From Cytophagales bacterium (GTDB lineage: Bacteria; Bacteroidota; Bacteroidia; Cytophagales; Spirosomataceae), in assembly GCA_013298805.1 (NCBI GenBank), contig JAAFIU010000018.1:1-34875 (forward strand): a stretch of 34,875 nucleotides of DNA, in the 5' to 3' direction. Position numbers and translations under genes: made by a program. The notes below the pieces were generated by a model. That model made no database searches. It had not been told where the DNA came from and saw nothing but the letters and a program-made list of their open reading frames with translations. Below, one piece after another: positions 6,901 to 21,900 of the stretch (the stretch's first letter is position 1; each line of letters begins with the position of its first letter).

Positions 6901-9900
6901 TGATTCACCAGTTTTTACGTCATATTTATCTACTTTTTTCTTCAAACTCAAATCAGCCGATTGAATACAAACGCTCACCGAGTCCATATCATCTTCAATT
7001 TTAGCAATACCATTTCCAACCTTAGAATCTGGGTCAAATTCAGCCGCTTTCCAAATTTCAGCTTTGTTCGTCAGCGTGCAAGATTGGGCAAAACGAGTAA
7101 CTACACCCACAAATGTTAATGACACAGAATCATTTGGAGCAATTACAGGAATTGGCAATAAATTACGTAATACGCCTTTTTGCTGAACAAAATCAAAACT
7201 TTCTTTGAATTCAAGACCCGCTGGTAAATAGTCTTGCACCTGTACGTTGGTGGCTTCGTCGGGGCCTGCATTACGTACCGTGAGCGTGTAAACCAACTCG
7301 TCTCCTAAATTTGGTTTTAGATTATCAACCGTTTTACGCAAGCTCAAATCAGCTTGTTTTCCATTAATCATCACACTTGCTTCATCATCTTCGCCTTTAT
7401 CCGTTCCGTTTCCGTGTGGCGAATCTGGGTCGAATTGGTTGGCTTTGTTGATTTCCGCTTTGTTGATGATGGCATTCGTAGTGGTGGTACGAGCAATAAA
7501 TTCTACCGTTTGCGAAGTTCCTGCGGCAATGGCTGGAATTTTCGCTAAATAGGTTGTGCCGTTTAACAGACTGAAGTCTGTGCTACTTACAAAAGTTAAG
7601 CCCGTTGGCAATACGTCTTTTACCTCCACATTGGTAGCCATTGCTGGACCTTGGTTGTAAACGGTGAGTGTATAAGTTACAGTTTGCCCTTTCAATGGCG
7701 AACGATTCGAGACGTTTTTCTTCAAACTCAAATCTGCAATTTGTGGCATTACCGCAAAATATCCAACGTCATCTTGCCCGTCTGCCGTACCTGTATTCGG
7801 TTGAGAATCAGGGTCAAACTGGTCGGCTTTCGTGATTTCAGCACGGTTAATGATGGTATTGGCAACTTCTTCACCACCTACACCCGTGATTTTCACTTTG
7901 AATTTCAGTTTAACCGAACTGCCAACTTTGATGGAATCAATTGTTCTTGAAATAGCCGTACTACCCGACAGAGTAAAGTCTGCGATAGGCGTTCCTGTGC
8001 TACTAATAAACTGAATTCCTTTTGGTAAAACGTCGCTTACCTGTACGTGCGTGGCAATACCTGGTCCTGCGTTGCGAACTTCCAATACATACGAAATCGT
8101 ATCACCCACATTTGGTGTGGTGGCGTAACCGTCCACTCCTTTAATGAGGCTCAAATCTGCTTGGTCTCCGTTGAGCATCGCACAGGCTTCATCATCTTCG
8201 CCATTGTTTGTTCCATTTCCTACTTGTGAATCTGGGTCAAATTGGTCAGCTTTGAAGATTTCAGCACAGTTCATAATCATGCCTTTGTCTTTTACTTTGG
8301 CAATGAAAATTAAGGTATCTGCTTTATTTGGAGCGATTTTCAAGATTTTACGAGAAATCAAGGCTGAACCTGTCATCGTGAAATCGGTACTTGCTACAAA
8401 TCCTAAACTTGCTGGCAACACGTCACGAACCACTACATTGGTGGCAGTGTCTGCTCCTGCATTTTTCACAATCAATTTGTACGTTACTTGTTCGCCTAAA
8501 TTAGCGTTTGGTTTATTGACTAATTTAATCAAACTCAAATCAGCTGATTGTCCACCGATACTTACTGAATCTTTATTGTTTTTAAGATTCGGGTCGAATT
8601 GGTCGCTCTTTGTTATTGATGCTCGGTTAATTAATGGTGAATTAGTGAATTGCGAGTTAGTGAGTTTTGTAACTATACTTAAAACTTTGCTTGCACCTAC
8701 TTTAACAGTATCAATATTTGCGGTTAAAATTGTACCAGATAAAGAGAAATCTTTGCTATTGACAAAAGTTAAACCTTCTGGTAAATAGTCTTTCACCTCC
8801 ACATTAGTCGCAAGATTTGGCCCGTTGTTTTTCACCGTAATCGTGTAAGTGAAATTCTCGCCTACGTTCGGTTTACGGTTTGATACGGTTTTCTTGATTT
8901 CTAAATCCGCCGACTCCCCTCCTATCGTTGCCGACGCTTCGTCATCTTCGCCTTTTCCTGTGCCGTTTCCGTGTTCAGAATCTGGGTCAAATTGGTCAGC
9001 TTTGGTGATTTCCACATTGTTTTTGATACTTCCACCTGCTAAAACTTTGGCAGTGTAGGTATAAACTTTGCTATCTCCTGCGTTGATTCTGCCGATTTTT
9101 AAACTTAAAGTATCACTCGTTTTTGAGATTGTAAAATCATTTAATTTCACAATTGTCAAACCTTTTGGCAAATAATCTTTCACCTCAACATTGGTCGCAT
9201 TATCGTTACCGTCGTTGGTTACGGTAATAGTATAAGTTACTTCTGAACCAATAGTTGCGGTTTGATTTGATACCGTTTTCTTCAAACTCAAATCTGCTGT
9301 CGGAACGGTGATTGTTGCACGGCTTTGGTCGTCTTGACTATCTTCTGTTCCTGTATTTGGTTGAGAATCAGGGTCAAACTGGTCGGCTTTGGTAATCTCA
9401 GCACGGTTTGTTAAGGTATTATTTGGATTCGATTTATTGTAAAAATCCTTTGTAACCATTGCCACTACACTCAAACTAATCGTTTGATTTACAGCAATTT
9501 GTTTGATATTTCTACTGATAATCGTCGAGTCTGTTACAGTCAAGAAATCAGGGCTTGAAACGAATACTAAGCCTTTTGGTAAGTAATCTTTCACCAGTAC
9601 ATTCGTCGCAATACTTGGTCCTGCATTATTGATTTTGATGGTAAAGGTGGTTGTTTTACCAACGTTCACAAATTGGTCTGCCACTGTTTTTACCAAACTC
9701 AAATCTGATTGTTCACCGCCAACGGTTACTCTTGCGTTATCGTCTTCGCCGTCTTCTGTACCTGAATTTGGTTTAGAGTTCGGGTCATAAACATCCGATT
9801 TCACAATTTCAGCTTTATTCACAATCATACCGTCTTTTACCACACGAGCCACAAAGTAGAGTGTATCCACTTTATTTGGAGCAACTGCAATTGCCTTGCT

Positions 9901-12900
9901 GGTCAAGACCACATCATTCGCCATTGTGAAGTCCTGACTACTGATAAATTCTAAACCTGTCGGTAAAATATCCTTCACAACCACGTGCGTCGCTGAGTCA
10001 GGCCCAGCATTTTTCACGACTAACTTAAAGGTTACATTCGTACCGATATTTGTAGTTTGTCGGTCGGCTAATTTTTGCAAACTCAAATCAGCAATACGAG
10101 GTTTCACCGTTACACCCCCTGTATCATCTTGTCCATCTTTCGTTCCTGTGTTCGGCTGAGAATCAGGGTCATATTGGTCAGATTTTGTAATCTCGGCACG
10201 GTTTGTAAACATGGCAGAACCTACCACACGAGCTTTGAATGTTAAGATGGCGGTAGAATCTTTACCGATACGTTTAACCGTTCCGTAGAGAGTCGAGCCA
10301 ATATCATCAAAATCATCACTTTGGATAAATTCGATTTCTTTCGGCAATTTGTCTTTTACTTCTACATTGGTGGCGGCATCTGGACCTGCATTTCGTACTG
10401 ATATTGAGTAAGTGATGGTATCTCCTACATTTGGACGTGCATTAGAAACCGTTTTAATTAAACTCAAATCTGCCTGTTCGCCATTTATTAAAACCCCAGC
10501 TTCGTCATCTTCACCTTTTCCTGTTCCATTTCCATGTTCAGAATCTGGGTCATACTGGTCGGCTTTTGAGATTTCAGCTTTATTAGTAATTCCTCCTGGT
10601 GTTAATACTTTAGCAGTAAATGTCACCGAACGGCTCGTTCCTGCATTGATTAATGGAATGGTATTTCGTAAAGTATCACCCACTTTTACCCAACCATTTC
10701 CAGAAACAAATTGTAAACCTTTTGGTAAAATATCCTGCACTTGTACGTTGGTTGCATTACTTACGCCATCATTGGTAACGGTGAGGGTATAGTCAATATT
10801 ATCCCCAATTTTTGGCTTACGATTAGAGGCAGTTTTCACTAAACTTAAATCAGCGAATTGGATTTTGATTTCTCCATCATCGGTATCATCTTGACCATCG
10901 CCATAACCTGTATTTGGTTGTGAATCAGGGTCATACTGGTCAGATTTAATAACTTCTGCATAGTTTTTCACTGATGAACCACGAGCCATTGCCAAGGCAG
11001 TTACTCGAATTTTCAAAGTTAAAGTTGTCGTTGTATTAGGAGCAATTGATGGAATAATTTTACTTACCAAGGTACTATCATTGGTCATTGTCCAGTCGGG
11101 GTTCGTCACAAACTGTAAACCTCTCGGTAAATAATCTTGTACCTGTACATTGGTTGCAGTCGAAACACCGCTATTTTTCACTTTGATACTATAAGTAACA
11201 ACATCACCCACATTTGGCGTTGGATTATCCACGTCTTTGGTCAAGCTCAAATCTGCTAACTGACCGCCCACAATTACCGAAGCCTCATCGTCTTCTCCAT
11301 TTTGTAAACCATTGTTTGGCTCAGAATCTGGGTCTAATTGGTCAGATTTACTAATTTCAGCACGGTTGGTTATTGGTGAATTAGTGAATTGTGAATTAGT
11401 GATTTTTGCAATGAATTTTAAAGTATCCGATTTCCCATTCTCAATTTTAGCGATATTTTTACTTAGTAATACCCCATTATTATTTGAGAAATCATTGCTT
11501 GATACGAACTCTAAACCTGTTGGTAAAATATCACGTACCTGAACGTTGGTCGCAAAGTCAGGGCCGTCATTTTTCACCACTAATTTATATTCAAATGCTT
11601 GCCCTATTTGTGGCGAAGGATTTGAGACTAATTTACGCAAACTCAAATCTGCCACTCTCACACGAATATCTGCATAGTCGGTATCGTCTTCGTCATTGCC
11701 TGTTCCGTTATTTGGTTGAGAGTCAGGGTCTGGCGTGTCAGAATCCGTAATTTCAGCCTTGTTTACAAAATAAACAGGTAATAAATTATTAGAAGCGACA
11801 TTGGCTAAAACGGTCTTTTTAACTTTTGCCGAGAAGGTTAATTTCACGGTTGAGTCTTTTTTGATATTGAAAATCGTTGCTGACAATGTTCCTGCATTAT
11901 TGGCAAAATATTTACTCGAAACAAATTCAATACCCGCTGGCAAGTAATCTTTCACGGTAAATTCTCCCACGGCATCAGGCCCTGCATTTCTTACCGAAAT
12001 CGTATAAGTTACGGTTTGTAAAGAAGTTACCACCGAATCAGAAACGGTTTTGGTCAAACTCAAATCAGCAGAACGCCCGAATGTACTTACTTCCGAACGG
12101 TCGTCTTCGGCATTATTTGTACCGTTACCAACCTTAGAATCTGGGTCAAATTGGTCAGATTTACTAATTTCTGCCGCATTCAATACATTTCCTGCCTGTG
12201 TAATACGTGCCACAAACGAAAGCGTGCGTGAAGTTCCACCTAATATAGATGGAATAGTAGCAGTTAATGTACCGTTGGTATTGGTAAAATCTGTTGAATT
12301 CACCAATTCTAAACCTTGCGGTAACACGTCTTTTACCTCCACATTCGTGGCAATACTTGGGCCTGCATTACTTACCGTTAAGCGATACGTTATGATAGAA
12401 CCTTTCGTTACAGAAGTTGCCCCATCTAAAGTTTTACGTAAACTTAAATCCGCTTGTTGGATATTCACAACGGCATCGTCAGTATCGTCCTGTCCGTCAT
12501 CTGTTCCACTATTGGGTTGAGAATCAGGGTCATACTGGTCAGCTTTTGTAATTTGTGCTTTGTTGGTAATGGTTGTTGAACTGGTCGGAGCTAACACTTT
12601 AGCACTGAACACCAATATTTTGGTTTCTTTTACGCCAATACTTGGCAATTTCGATGTTAGGATATTTCCAGTTTTTGAGAAATCACCTGCCGAGACTATC
12701 TCTAAACCGTTTGGTAAAATATCCTGCACCTCCACATTAGTCGCAATGTTTGGTCCTGCATTAGAAACTCTAATGGTATAAGTTACCACATCGCCTACGT
12801 TTGGATTGGCATTATCAACATCTTTACGAAGACTCAAATCAGCTTCTTGTCCGTTCAATATTACACCTCCTGTATCATCTTGTCCATCAGACGTACCTGT

Positions 12901-15900
12901 ATTTGGTTGTGAATCAGGGTCATAAGTATCTGACTTGAATACTTCAGCTTTGTTTATAATTGATACCGATTGTGAAACCTGTGCCACAAATGACAAAGCT
13001 ATGCTGTCACCTTTTGCAATAGTTGGAACTGTTTTACTTAGTAAATTTCCATCACCTAACAGACTGAAATCAGATGAGCTTACAAAAGTTAAACCCGTTG
13101 GCATATAATCTTTTGCTTGTACATTTTGGGCGGCATCAGGGCCTGCATTTTTTACATAAATCGTAAATGTTACGTTACCGCCAACCGTTGGTGCATTATT
13201 TGAAACCACTTTACGCAAACTTAAATCAGCGGCTGGTTGTGTATTAATAATGACAGAATCACGGTTATTTTTAGGGTCTGGGTCGGTTTGGTCAGCTTTT
13301 ACGACAATACCTGTATTTTGGATTGCCCCAGATTTTGTAATCTTCGCAATAAGCGTTAACGTTTGGGTTGTTCCTACCGCCAAACTACCAATACCTGCCG
13401 TAATTTTTCCGTTTGTGTTCACAAAACCAATTCCAGAAACAAAACTCAAACTATTTGGTAATGAGTCAATTACTACCACATTTGTGGCTAAACTTGGCCC
13501 ATTATTTTTTACGGTAATGGTATAAGTAACATTATCTCCAACGTTATAAGGCCCTACCGAAACAGCCTTTTTAATGGCTACATCGGCTGTCTGAGTTGTG
13601 AAACTCACACCATCGGTATCATCTTCTCCATTGCCTGTTCCATTATTTGGTGAAGAATCTGGGTCGAATTGGTCAGCTTTGGTAATTTCAGCCTTGTTGG
13701 TTACTGTTCCCGACTGAGTAACACGAGCAACAAAAGTCAATGCCACGGTTTGACCTACTTTTACCGTGTCAATATTACCAGTCAATATATTTCCAGAAGA
13801 CAGGTTAAAACCCCCAACGGATGTTGCTGTGCTACTTACAAATGTTAAACCTGTTGGCAACACGTCTTTTACTTGTACGCCCGTTGCTACGTTTGGCCCT
13901 GCATTACTTACTTTGATGGTATAAGTTACGTTATCTCCAAAGTTCGGAGAAGCGTTTGAAATTTGTTTTTGCAAACTCAAATCTGCTTGCTGTCCATTTA
14001 AAATTACTCGACCAATATCATCTTGCCCGTCTTCTGTTCCTGTATTTGGTTGAGAATCAGGGTCAAATTGGTCAGATGAAATAATTTCGGCTTTATTTAC
14101 AATTGCCCCAGACTTGGTAATTTTTGCTACGAACGAAAGTTTAGCCGTTCCATTTGGAGCAATCGAAGCGATGTTTTTAGAAATCAACACTCCACTATTA
14201 TCCGTAAAGTCAATTGGCGAAACCAGTTCTAAACCAAGTGGTAAAATATCTTTTACTTTCACATTGGTTGCGGTGTCTGGGCCAATATTGGTAACTGTTA
14301 ATGTAAAGGTTACTGCATCACCTACGCTTGCATTAGGGTTACTTACGCTTTTCGCCAAACTCAAATCTGCTACTTGCGAACCAATCGTTACTCGGTCTTG
14401 GTCGTCTTCTCCGTTTTCTGTTCCGTTGTTCGGTTTAGAATCTGGGTCAATTTGGTCAGATTTTGAAATTTCAGCCTTGTTAGTTAATTGTGAGTTAGCA
14501 AGTTGTGAATTAGTAATTCTTGCTACGATGGTTAAAAGCTTCGTTTCTCCACTTGCAATACTTGGAATTTGAGCCGTCAGGATTGTTCCTTGTTGGATAA
14601 AGTCTGAACTACTCACAAATTGTAAACCTGTTGGTAAATAATCTTTTACTTCTACATTAGTTGCCACCGAAGGCCCTGCATTGCTCACGGCAATGGTATA
14701 AGTGAAGTTTTCGCCAACATTTGGTTTAAGGTTTGAAACGGTTTTCTTCAAACTTAAATCTGCCTGATTTGCTCCTACACGTACACTGTCGGTATCATCT
14801 TCGCCGTTTTGCGTTCCGTTATTTACCTTCGAGTCAGGGTCAAATTGATCAGCTTTTGAAATTTCTGCTTTATTGATTTTATCGCCATTTTCTGTAATCG
14901 TAGCAATAAATGATACCGTTTGTGAGCCTCCTACCGCAATAGTTGGAATATTTGCTGTGAGGGTATTTGCGTTCTGCGTAAAGTCTTTTGAATAAGCAAA
15001 AACTATTCCCGTTGGCAATACGTCTTTTACTTGTACATTGGTTGCAACGTCTGGCCCAGCGTTTGACACGGTGATAGAATACACCACATTGTCGCCCACA
15101 TTGACTACTGATTTATCAACGGTTTTACGCAAACTCAAATCGGCTGACTGTGGTACAACCGTAATTTTATCCGTATCGTCTTGTCCATCTTCCGTCCCAG
15201 AATTGGGATTAGAATCTGGGTCAAATTGGTCAGATTTAGTGATTTGAACTTTATTGGTGATACTCGTCGTACCAATTACTCGTGCTACAAAAGTCAAATC
15301 TTTAATTTGATTAACTAAAACACTATCAAGATTTGCCGTTAAAGTATCGCCTTTGGCTACTAAATCCGTTGAAGACACAAATATTAATCCACTTGGTAAA
15401 ATATCTTTTACCTGTACATGGGTTGCCTTGCTTGGCCCTGCGTTAGAAACTCTGAGGGTATAAATGATGTCATCGCCTACATTTGGACGAATAGTTGACA
15501 CCAATTTTTTCAGACTTAAATCCGCTTGTGTACCGCTCAATGTTACTGAACCAATATCATCTTGTCCATCTTCTGTGCCTGTATTTGGCTGTGAATCAAT
15601 ATCATAAGTATCAGATTTCACAATTTCAGCTTTATTAGTAATTCTTCCAATTTGGGTAATTCTTGCCTTGAATGTCAATACTTCTGGCGTGCCTTTTACC
15701 ACAATTGGGAGAATTTTACTGAATAAAACATTTCCAGAAGACAGCGTAAAGTCTCCTGTACTACTGATAAATTCTAATCCAGTCGGTAAAATATCTTTTA
15801 CTTGTACATTGGTTGCAACGTCTGCTCCTGCATTATTAACGGTCAAGGTAAAGGTTACGATGTCGTTAATATTAGCATTCGGATTGTCCACTGTTTTGGT

Positions 15901-18900
15901 CAAACTTAAATCTGCCTGACGAATTCTTACCGTTGCTGAATCTTTATCATTGGTAGTAATTAAATCTGGAATTTGTGGATTAATGAGCTGTACCACATTT
16001 TTCAAAGTGCTACTAAACGCATTCACTTTTGCTTTATAAGTAAGCACACGCTCTGTTCCTGCTACGATATTTTGTAATTGACTCGTAAGTGTATTCCCTT
16101 GATTTACAAAATCTTGACTACTCACAAACACCAATCCTGCTGGTAAAATATCTTTCACTGTTACATTTGTCTGTGTATCTGTTCCGTTATTTTTTACCTT
16201 AATGGTATAAGTGATAATATCGCCTACGTTAAAGACAGAATCGGAAGCAATTTTCTTGATTGACAAATCAATTGAACGAGCATATACTGCTGTACTATCA
16301 GTATCATCTTCTCCGTTTTGTGTACCATTGTTTGGCGTTGAATCCAAATCAAATTGGTCACTCTTCGTAATTTCGGCTTTGTTTGTGATAGCTCCAGATT
16401 TAGAAATCCTTGCTAAATAAACAAACTCTTTAGTGCTTCCAACTGGTAATGTTTGTACTGTTCCTGTTAAAATTCCTGCATTATTGGTTAAGTCGTTCGA
16501 CGAAACGAAGGTTAATCCACTTGGCAAAATGTCTTTAATTTCAACATTTGTTGCTGTTGATGACCCTGCATTGCTTACTTTCAAACGATAAGTCAACACA
16601 TCTCCAATATTAAATACGGCAGCTCCATTTGCATTAATGACCGAAGCATTATCCACAGATTTTGATAAACTCAAATCCGCTATTTGTGGCGTTATGACAG
16701 CATCGTCGGTATCATCTTGGCCATCGTTTACACCCGTATTTGGCTGAGAATCAGGGTCAAATTGGTCAGTTTTACTGATTTCAGCTTTATTAACTATTTG
16801 TGATTGGGTGATTTGTGAATTAGTGATTGATAAAACCTTAGCTTGGAATGTCAGTATTCTTGGCGTTCCAACTTGGACTGTCAGTAAATTGCTATTTTTC
16901 AAAGTATCTCCTGACAAACTGAAGTCTGTACTACTTACAAAAGTCAATCCTGCTGGTAAAATATCTTTCACTTCTACACCCGTAGCCACGTCTGGACCTG
17001 CGTTGCGAACAGTGATGGTATAAGTAATGGTTTCACCTACATTTGGTGCGGCATTTGAAACAGATTTTTCTAAGCTCAAATCTGCTTGTTGTCCACCAAT
17101 TATTACACCACCTGTATCATCCTGACCGTCTTCTGTTCCTGTATTTGGTTGAGAATCAGGGTCGAATGTATCCGACTTTGAAATTTCAGCTTTATTAATG
17201 ATTGCTCCTGTTTGCGATACTTTCGCCACAAAGGTTAACATTACACTATCATTCGGAGCAATTTTTTGAATATTATTACTGGTTAATGTCGTTAAGTTTT
17301 GCGTAAAATTTGACGACGAAACATATAATAATCCAGTTGGTAGTACATCTTTTACTTGTACATTTCTGGCAGTATCTGGCCCTGCATTTTTTACGGTAAT
17401 GGTATAAGTAATTTGGTCATTTACATTTGGCAAACGATTACTTACGGCTTTTTTCAAACTCAAATCAGCCGCCGCTTGTGTACTAATTACCTCATTATCG
17501 GTATCATCTTCGCCATTTTCAGTTCCATTGTTTGGACTTGAATCTGGGTCGAATTGGTCAGATTTCGTGATTTGTGCTTTATTGTTAATCGTTCCTGATG
17601 CGGTAAGTTTTGCTTGGAAAGTTAAAGTAACACCCGTACCGCTCGCCAAACCTGAAATATTGGCTTTTAATGTTCCTGCATTATTCACAAACGAGTTACT
17701 GCTCACAAATACCAATCCCACTGGCAATACGTCAGTTACTTCAATATTAGTGGCTAAATCAGTTCCTGCGTTATTGACAGCGATGCTGTACGTAACGACA
17801 TCACCTACATTATAAGGCCCTGCCGAAACTGTTTTCTGCAAACTCAAATCGGCTTGTTGGGTCTGGATAGTTACGCCATTTTGGTCATCTTGTCCGTCTT
17901 GTGTTCCTGTATTTGGTTGAGAATCAGGGTCAAATTGGTCAGAAGCTAAAACTTCCGCACGGTTAGTAATTGCTCCTGCTTGGGTAACTCTTGCTTGGAA
18001 AGTCAAACTTACAGAGTTCCCAACCGTAATTGAGTCGATATTTTTAGAAGTCAACGTATTGCTTACATTCGTAAAATCTGAGCCAGCGACAAAGGCTAAA
18101 CCTGTTGGTAAAATATCTTTTACTTGTACATTGGTAGCTTTATTTGGGCCCGCATTAAATACTTTCACGGTATAAGTAATCACTTCGCCAACATTTGGAT
18201 TAAGATTAGAAACCGTTTTCTCTAAACTTAAATCGGCTTGTTGAGCATTGATTAATACGCCATCGGTATCGTTTTCGTTATTTTCTGTTCCATTATTTGG
18301 AGTCGAATTAGGGTCAGCTTGGTCGGCTTTAATAATTTCGGCTTTGTTCAAAATATTTCCTGCTTTCGTTACTTTCGCTGTGAAATTCAGAGAAACTTCT
18401 TGTCCGTTTGTAATCAATACTATGTTTTTAGATGTCAATAAATTACCTGACGACAGACTAAAGTCTGTGGTACTCACAAACGTCAATCCATCAGGTAAAA
18501 TATCTTTTACTTGTACGTTGGTGGCATCGTTAGGGCCATTATTTTTAATCTTGATGGTATAAGTAATCGTCTCCCCAACTTGCGGATTGGTTTTGCTTAC
18601 CGTTTTGGTCAAGCTCAAATCGGCTGCTCTTGGCGATACACTCACCGAGTCTGTATCATCTTCGCCATCATTTGTTCCTGAATTTGGATTCGAATCTGGG
18701 TCAAATTGATCAGATTTCGAGATTTCAGCTTTGTTAGTTAAGTTCACTGATTGTGTAATCCGTGCAACAAAAGTTAATGATTTCTTATCCCCGTTCGCAA
18801 TGTTCGGAATCTGAGCAGTGAGCGTTGTACCCTGCTGAATGAAATCGGAACTACTTACAAATTGCAAGCCCACAGGTAAAATATCTTTCACCTCCACATT

Positions 18901-21900
18901 GGTTGCTGTACTTGGACCTGAGTTGGTAACTTCAATGATATAAGTCACGTTTTCGCCTACATTTGGCGTAGCATTAGAGACTAATTTTTTCAAACTTAAA
19001 TCCGCTTGCTGACCACCAATGGTTACACTTCCAGCATCGTCTTGTCCATCATCCGTACCGCTATTAGGTTGAGAATCAGGGTCAAACTGGTCTGATTTTG
19101 TAATTTGTGCTTTGTTTACAATTGTTCCCGCTTGGGTAACTTTGGCTACAAATGTTAAAGTAGTACTTGTACCCGAAGCCAAATTGGCAATACTTGTTTT
19201 GAGCGTTCCGACTGGGTTTTCTACAAAATTCAGCGAACTAACAAATTGTAAACCCGTTGGTAACACGTCGGTTATTTCAACATTTGTTGCGGCATTTACG
19301 CCATCATTGGTCACTGTAATAGAATACGTTACGTTTGAGCCAACAATTGGATTTGGATTTGAAACAGTTTTCAATAATTTCAAATCTGCCGTTTGTATTG
19401 TTAAAAGTGCATCGTCTGTATCATCCTGACCATCAGCAGTTCCTGAATTTACTTGAGAATCAGGGTCTTGTTGGTCGGCTTTTGAGATTTCAGCCTTGTT
19501 GATTATCGTTGTTTGATTAGCTATTGGAGTTAATACTTTTGCCTTGAATGATACAACTTTAGGTGTTCCGATTTGGACTGTTCCAATTTGTGCTTTCAAG
19601 GTATCAGTACCAGACAGGCTGAAATCTGATGAACTTACAAATTGTAAACCTGCTGGCAAAATGTCTTTCACCTCAACGCCCGTTGCTACTGATGGCCCTG
19701 CATTATTTACCGTAATGGTATATGTAACAATATCACCCACATTTGGAGCGGCAGGCGTTCCTGTAGCCTTGTCAATATCTTTTTTCAACGACAAATCTGC
19801 TTGCTGACCGCCAATGGTTACGGCATCGGTATCGTCTTCGTTATTATCCGTTCCGTTATTTGGCTGAGAATCAGGGTCAAATTGGTCAGATTTAATAACT
19901 TGGGCTTTATTAGTGATACTTCCCGAAGCCACTACTTTGGCAACAAACGTTAGCACAGCCTGCCCATTCGCAGAAATAAGTGTAATATTATTGGATGTTA
20001 AAATACCCCCTGGAGTGAACGTAAAGTCTCCTGAACTTACAAAAGTCAAGCCTGCTGGTAAAATATCTCGTACTTGTACATTAGTGGCAGGGTCAGAACC
20101 CACATTTTTCACGGTGATGGTATAAGTGATTTCGTCGCCCACATTTGGCTGTTGATTCGAGACAGTTTTGGTCAAACTCAAATCAGCTACTTGCGGTTTT
20201 ACAACGGTTGAATCAGTATCATTTTGTCCATCTTCTGTGCCTGTATTTGGCTGAGAATTAGGGTCAAATTGGTCAGATTTTGAAATTTCTGCTTTATTAA
20301 CAATTTTCTGAGAACCAATCACTTTAGCAACAAAAGTCAAGGTTTTGGTTGCTCCATTTGTTAGGGTTGGAATACTTGCCAATAAAATTGAGCCTTGCGA
20401 GGTAAAGTCTGAACTACTCACAAATTGTAAACCTGTGGGTAATACATCACGAACTTCTACATTGGTGGCATCGCTTGGGCCATTATTGGTTACAGCGATG
20501 GTATAATTCACATTGTCACCTACGTTTGGACGTGGATTATCCACCGTTTTTGTCAAACTTAAATCTGCTTGTTGTCCGCCAATTAACACACCACCTGTAT
20601 CATCTTGTCCGTCTTCTGTGCCTGTATTTGGCTGAGAATCAGGGTCAAACTGGTCAGATTTTGAGACTTCTGCTTTGTTCAAAATTGCCCCTGCTTGGGT
20701 AACTTTTGCCACAAATGTTACGCTACGAGTTACTCCCAAAGGAATATTGGCAATTGTACCCGTGAGCGTTCCGTTAGTGTTTGTCAAAGTTGAACTTGAT
20801 ATAAATTCTAAACCCGTTGGCAACACGTCTTTTACTTCTACATTAGTAGCCGTATTTGGGCCATCATTCGTTACTGAAATCGTATAAGTAACTGATTCGC
20901 CAACGGTTGGATTCGTTTTTGAAACAGTTTTTTGCAATTTCAAATCCGCCTGTTGAATCGTTAAGACAGCGTTATCCGTATCATCCTGACCATCTGCTGT
21001 CCCTGTATTTGGCTGAGAATCAGCATCAACTTGGTCGGCTTTGGTAATTTCAGCTTTGTTATTTATCGTATAATTGGCATTTGTTGGCGTTAAGACTTTC
21101 GCTTTAAATGTCAATATTCTTGGCGTTCCGATGGCGATTGTCAATGACGAAGCCGTTAAGGTATCATTTGTATTGACAAAATCTGTACTACTGACAAATT
21201 GTAAACCTGCGGGTAAAATATCTTTTACCTGAACGCCTGTTCCTACGCTTGGCCCTGCATTAGAAACCGTAATGGTATAAGTAACAACATCACCAACATT
21301 TGGCAAGACATTATCAACGTCTTTTTGTAGGGACAAATCGGCTTGTTGACCGCCAATGGTTACGCCATCGGTATCGTCTTCGTTATTATTTACGCCGTTA
21401 TTTACCTGTGAATCAGTATCATATTGGTCTGATTTTGTAATTTCTGCTTTATTGGTAATCAATCCAGAACTGGAAACTTTTGCCAAGAAAGTCAGGGCAA
21501 CTTCTCCACCTGCTGCTACGGTTGAGATATTATTTGATGTTAAAATATTTCCTCCCGACAACGTGAAGTTTGTGCTACTTACAAAACTCAATCCTGCTGG
21601 CAATACATCTTTTACTTGAACATTGGTTGCATTATTTGGTCCTGCATTTTTAACTTTTATGGTGTAAGTAATTATCTCGTCCACGTTTGGATTGGTCTTA
21701 CTTACTGATTTCTCCAAACTTAAATCTGCCACTTGTGGCTTCACACTTACTGAATCGGTATCGTCCTGACCGTCTTCTGTACCTGTATTGACTTGTGAGT
21801 CAGGGTCAAATTGGTCTGATTTACTAATTTCAACTTTGTTGGTGATTTGGATAGGTTGAGTAACTTTTCCTACAAAAGTCAAGTTTTTTGAACCCACTGC

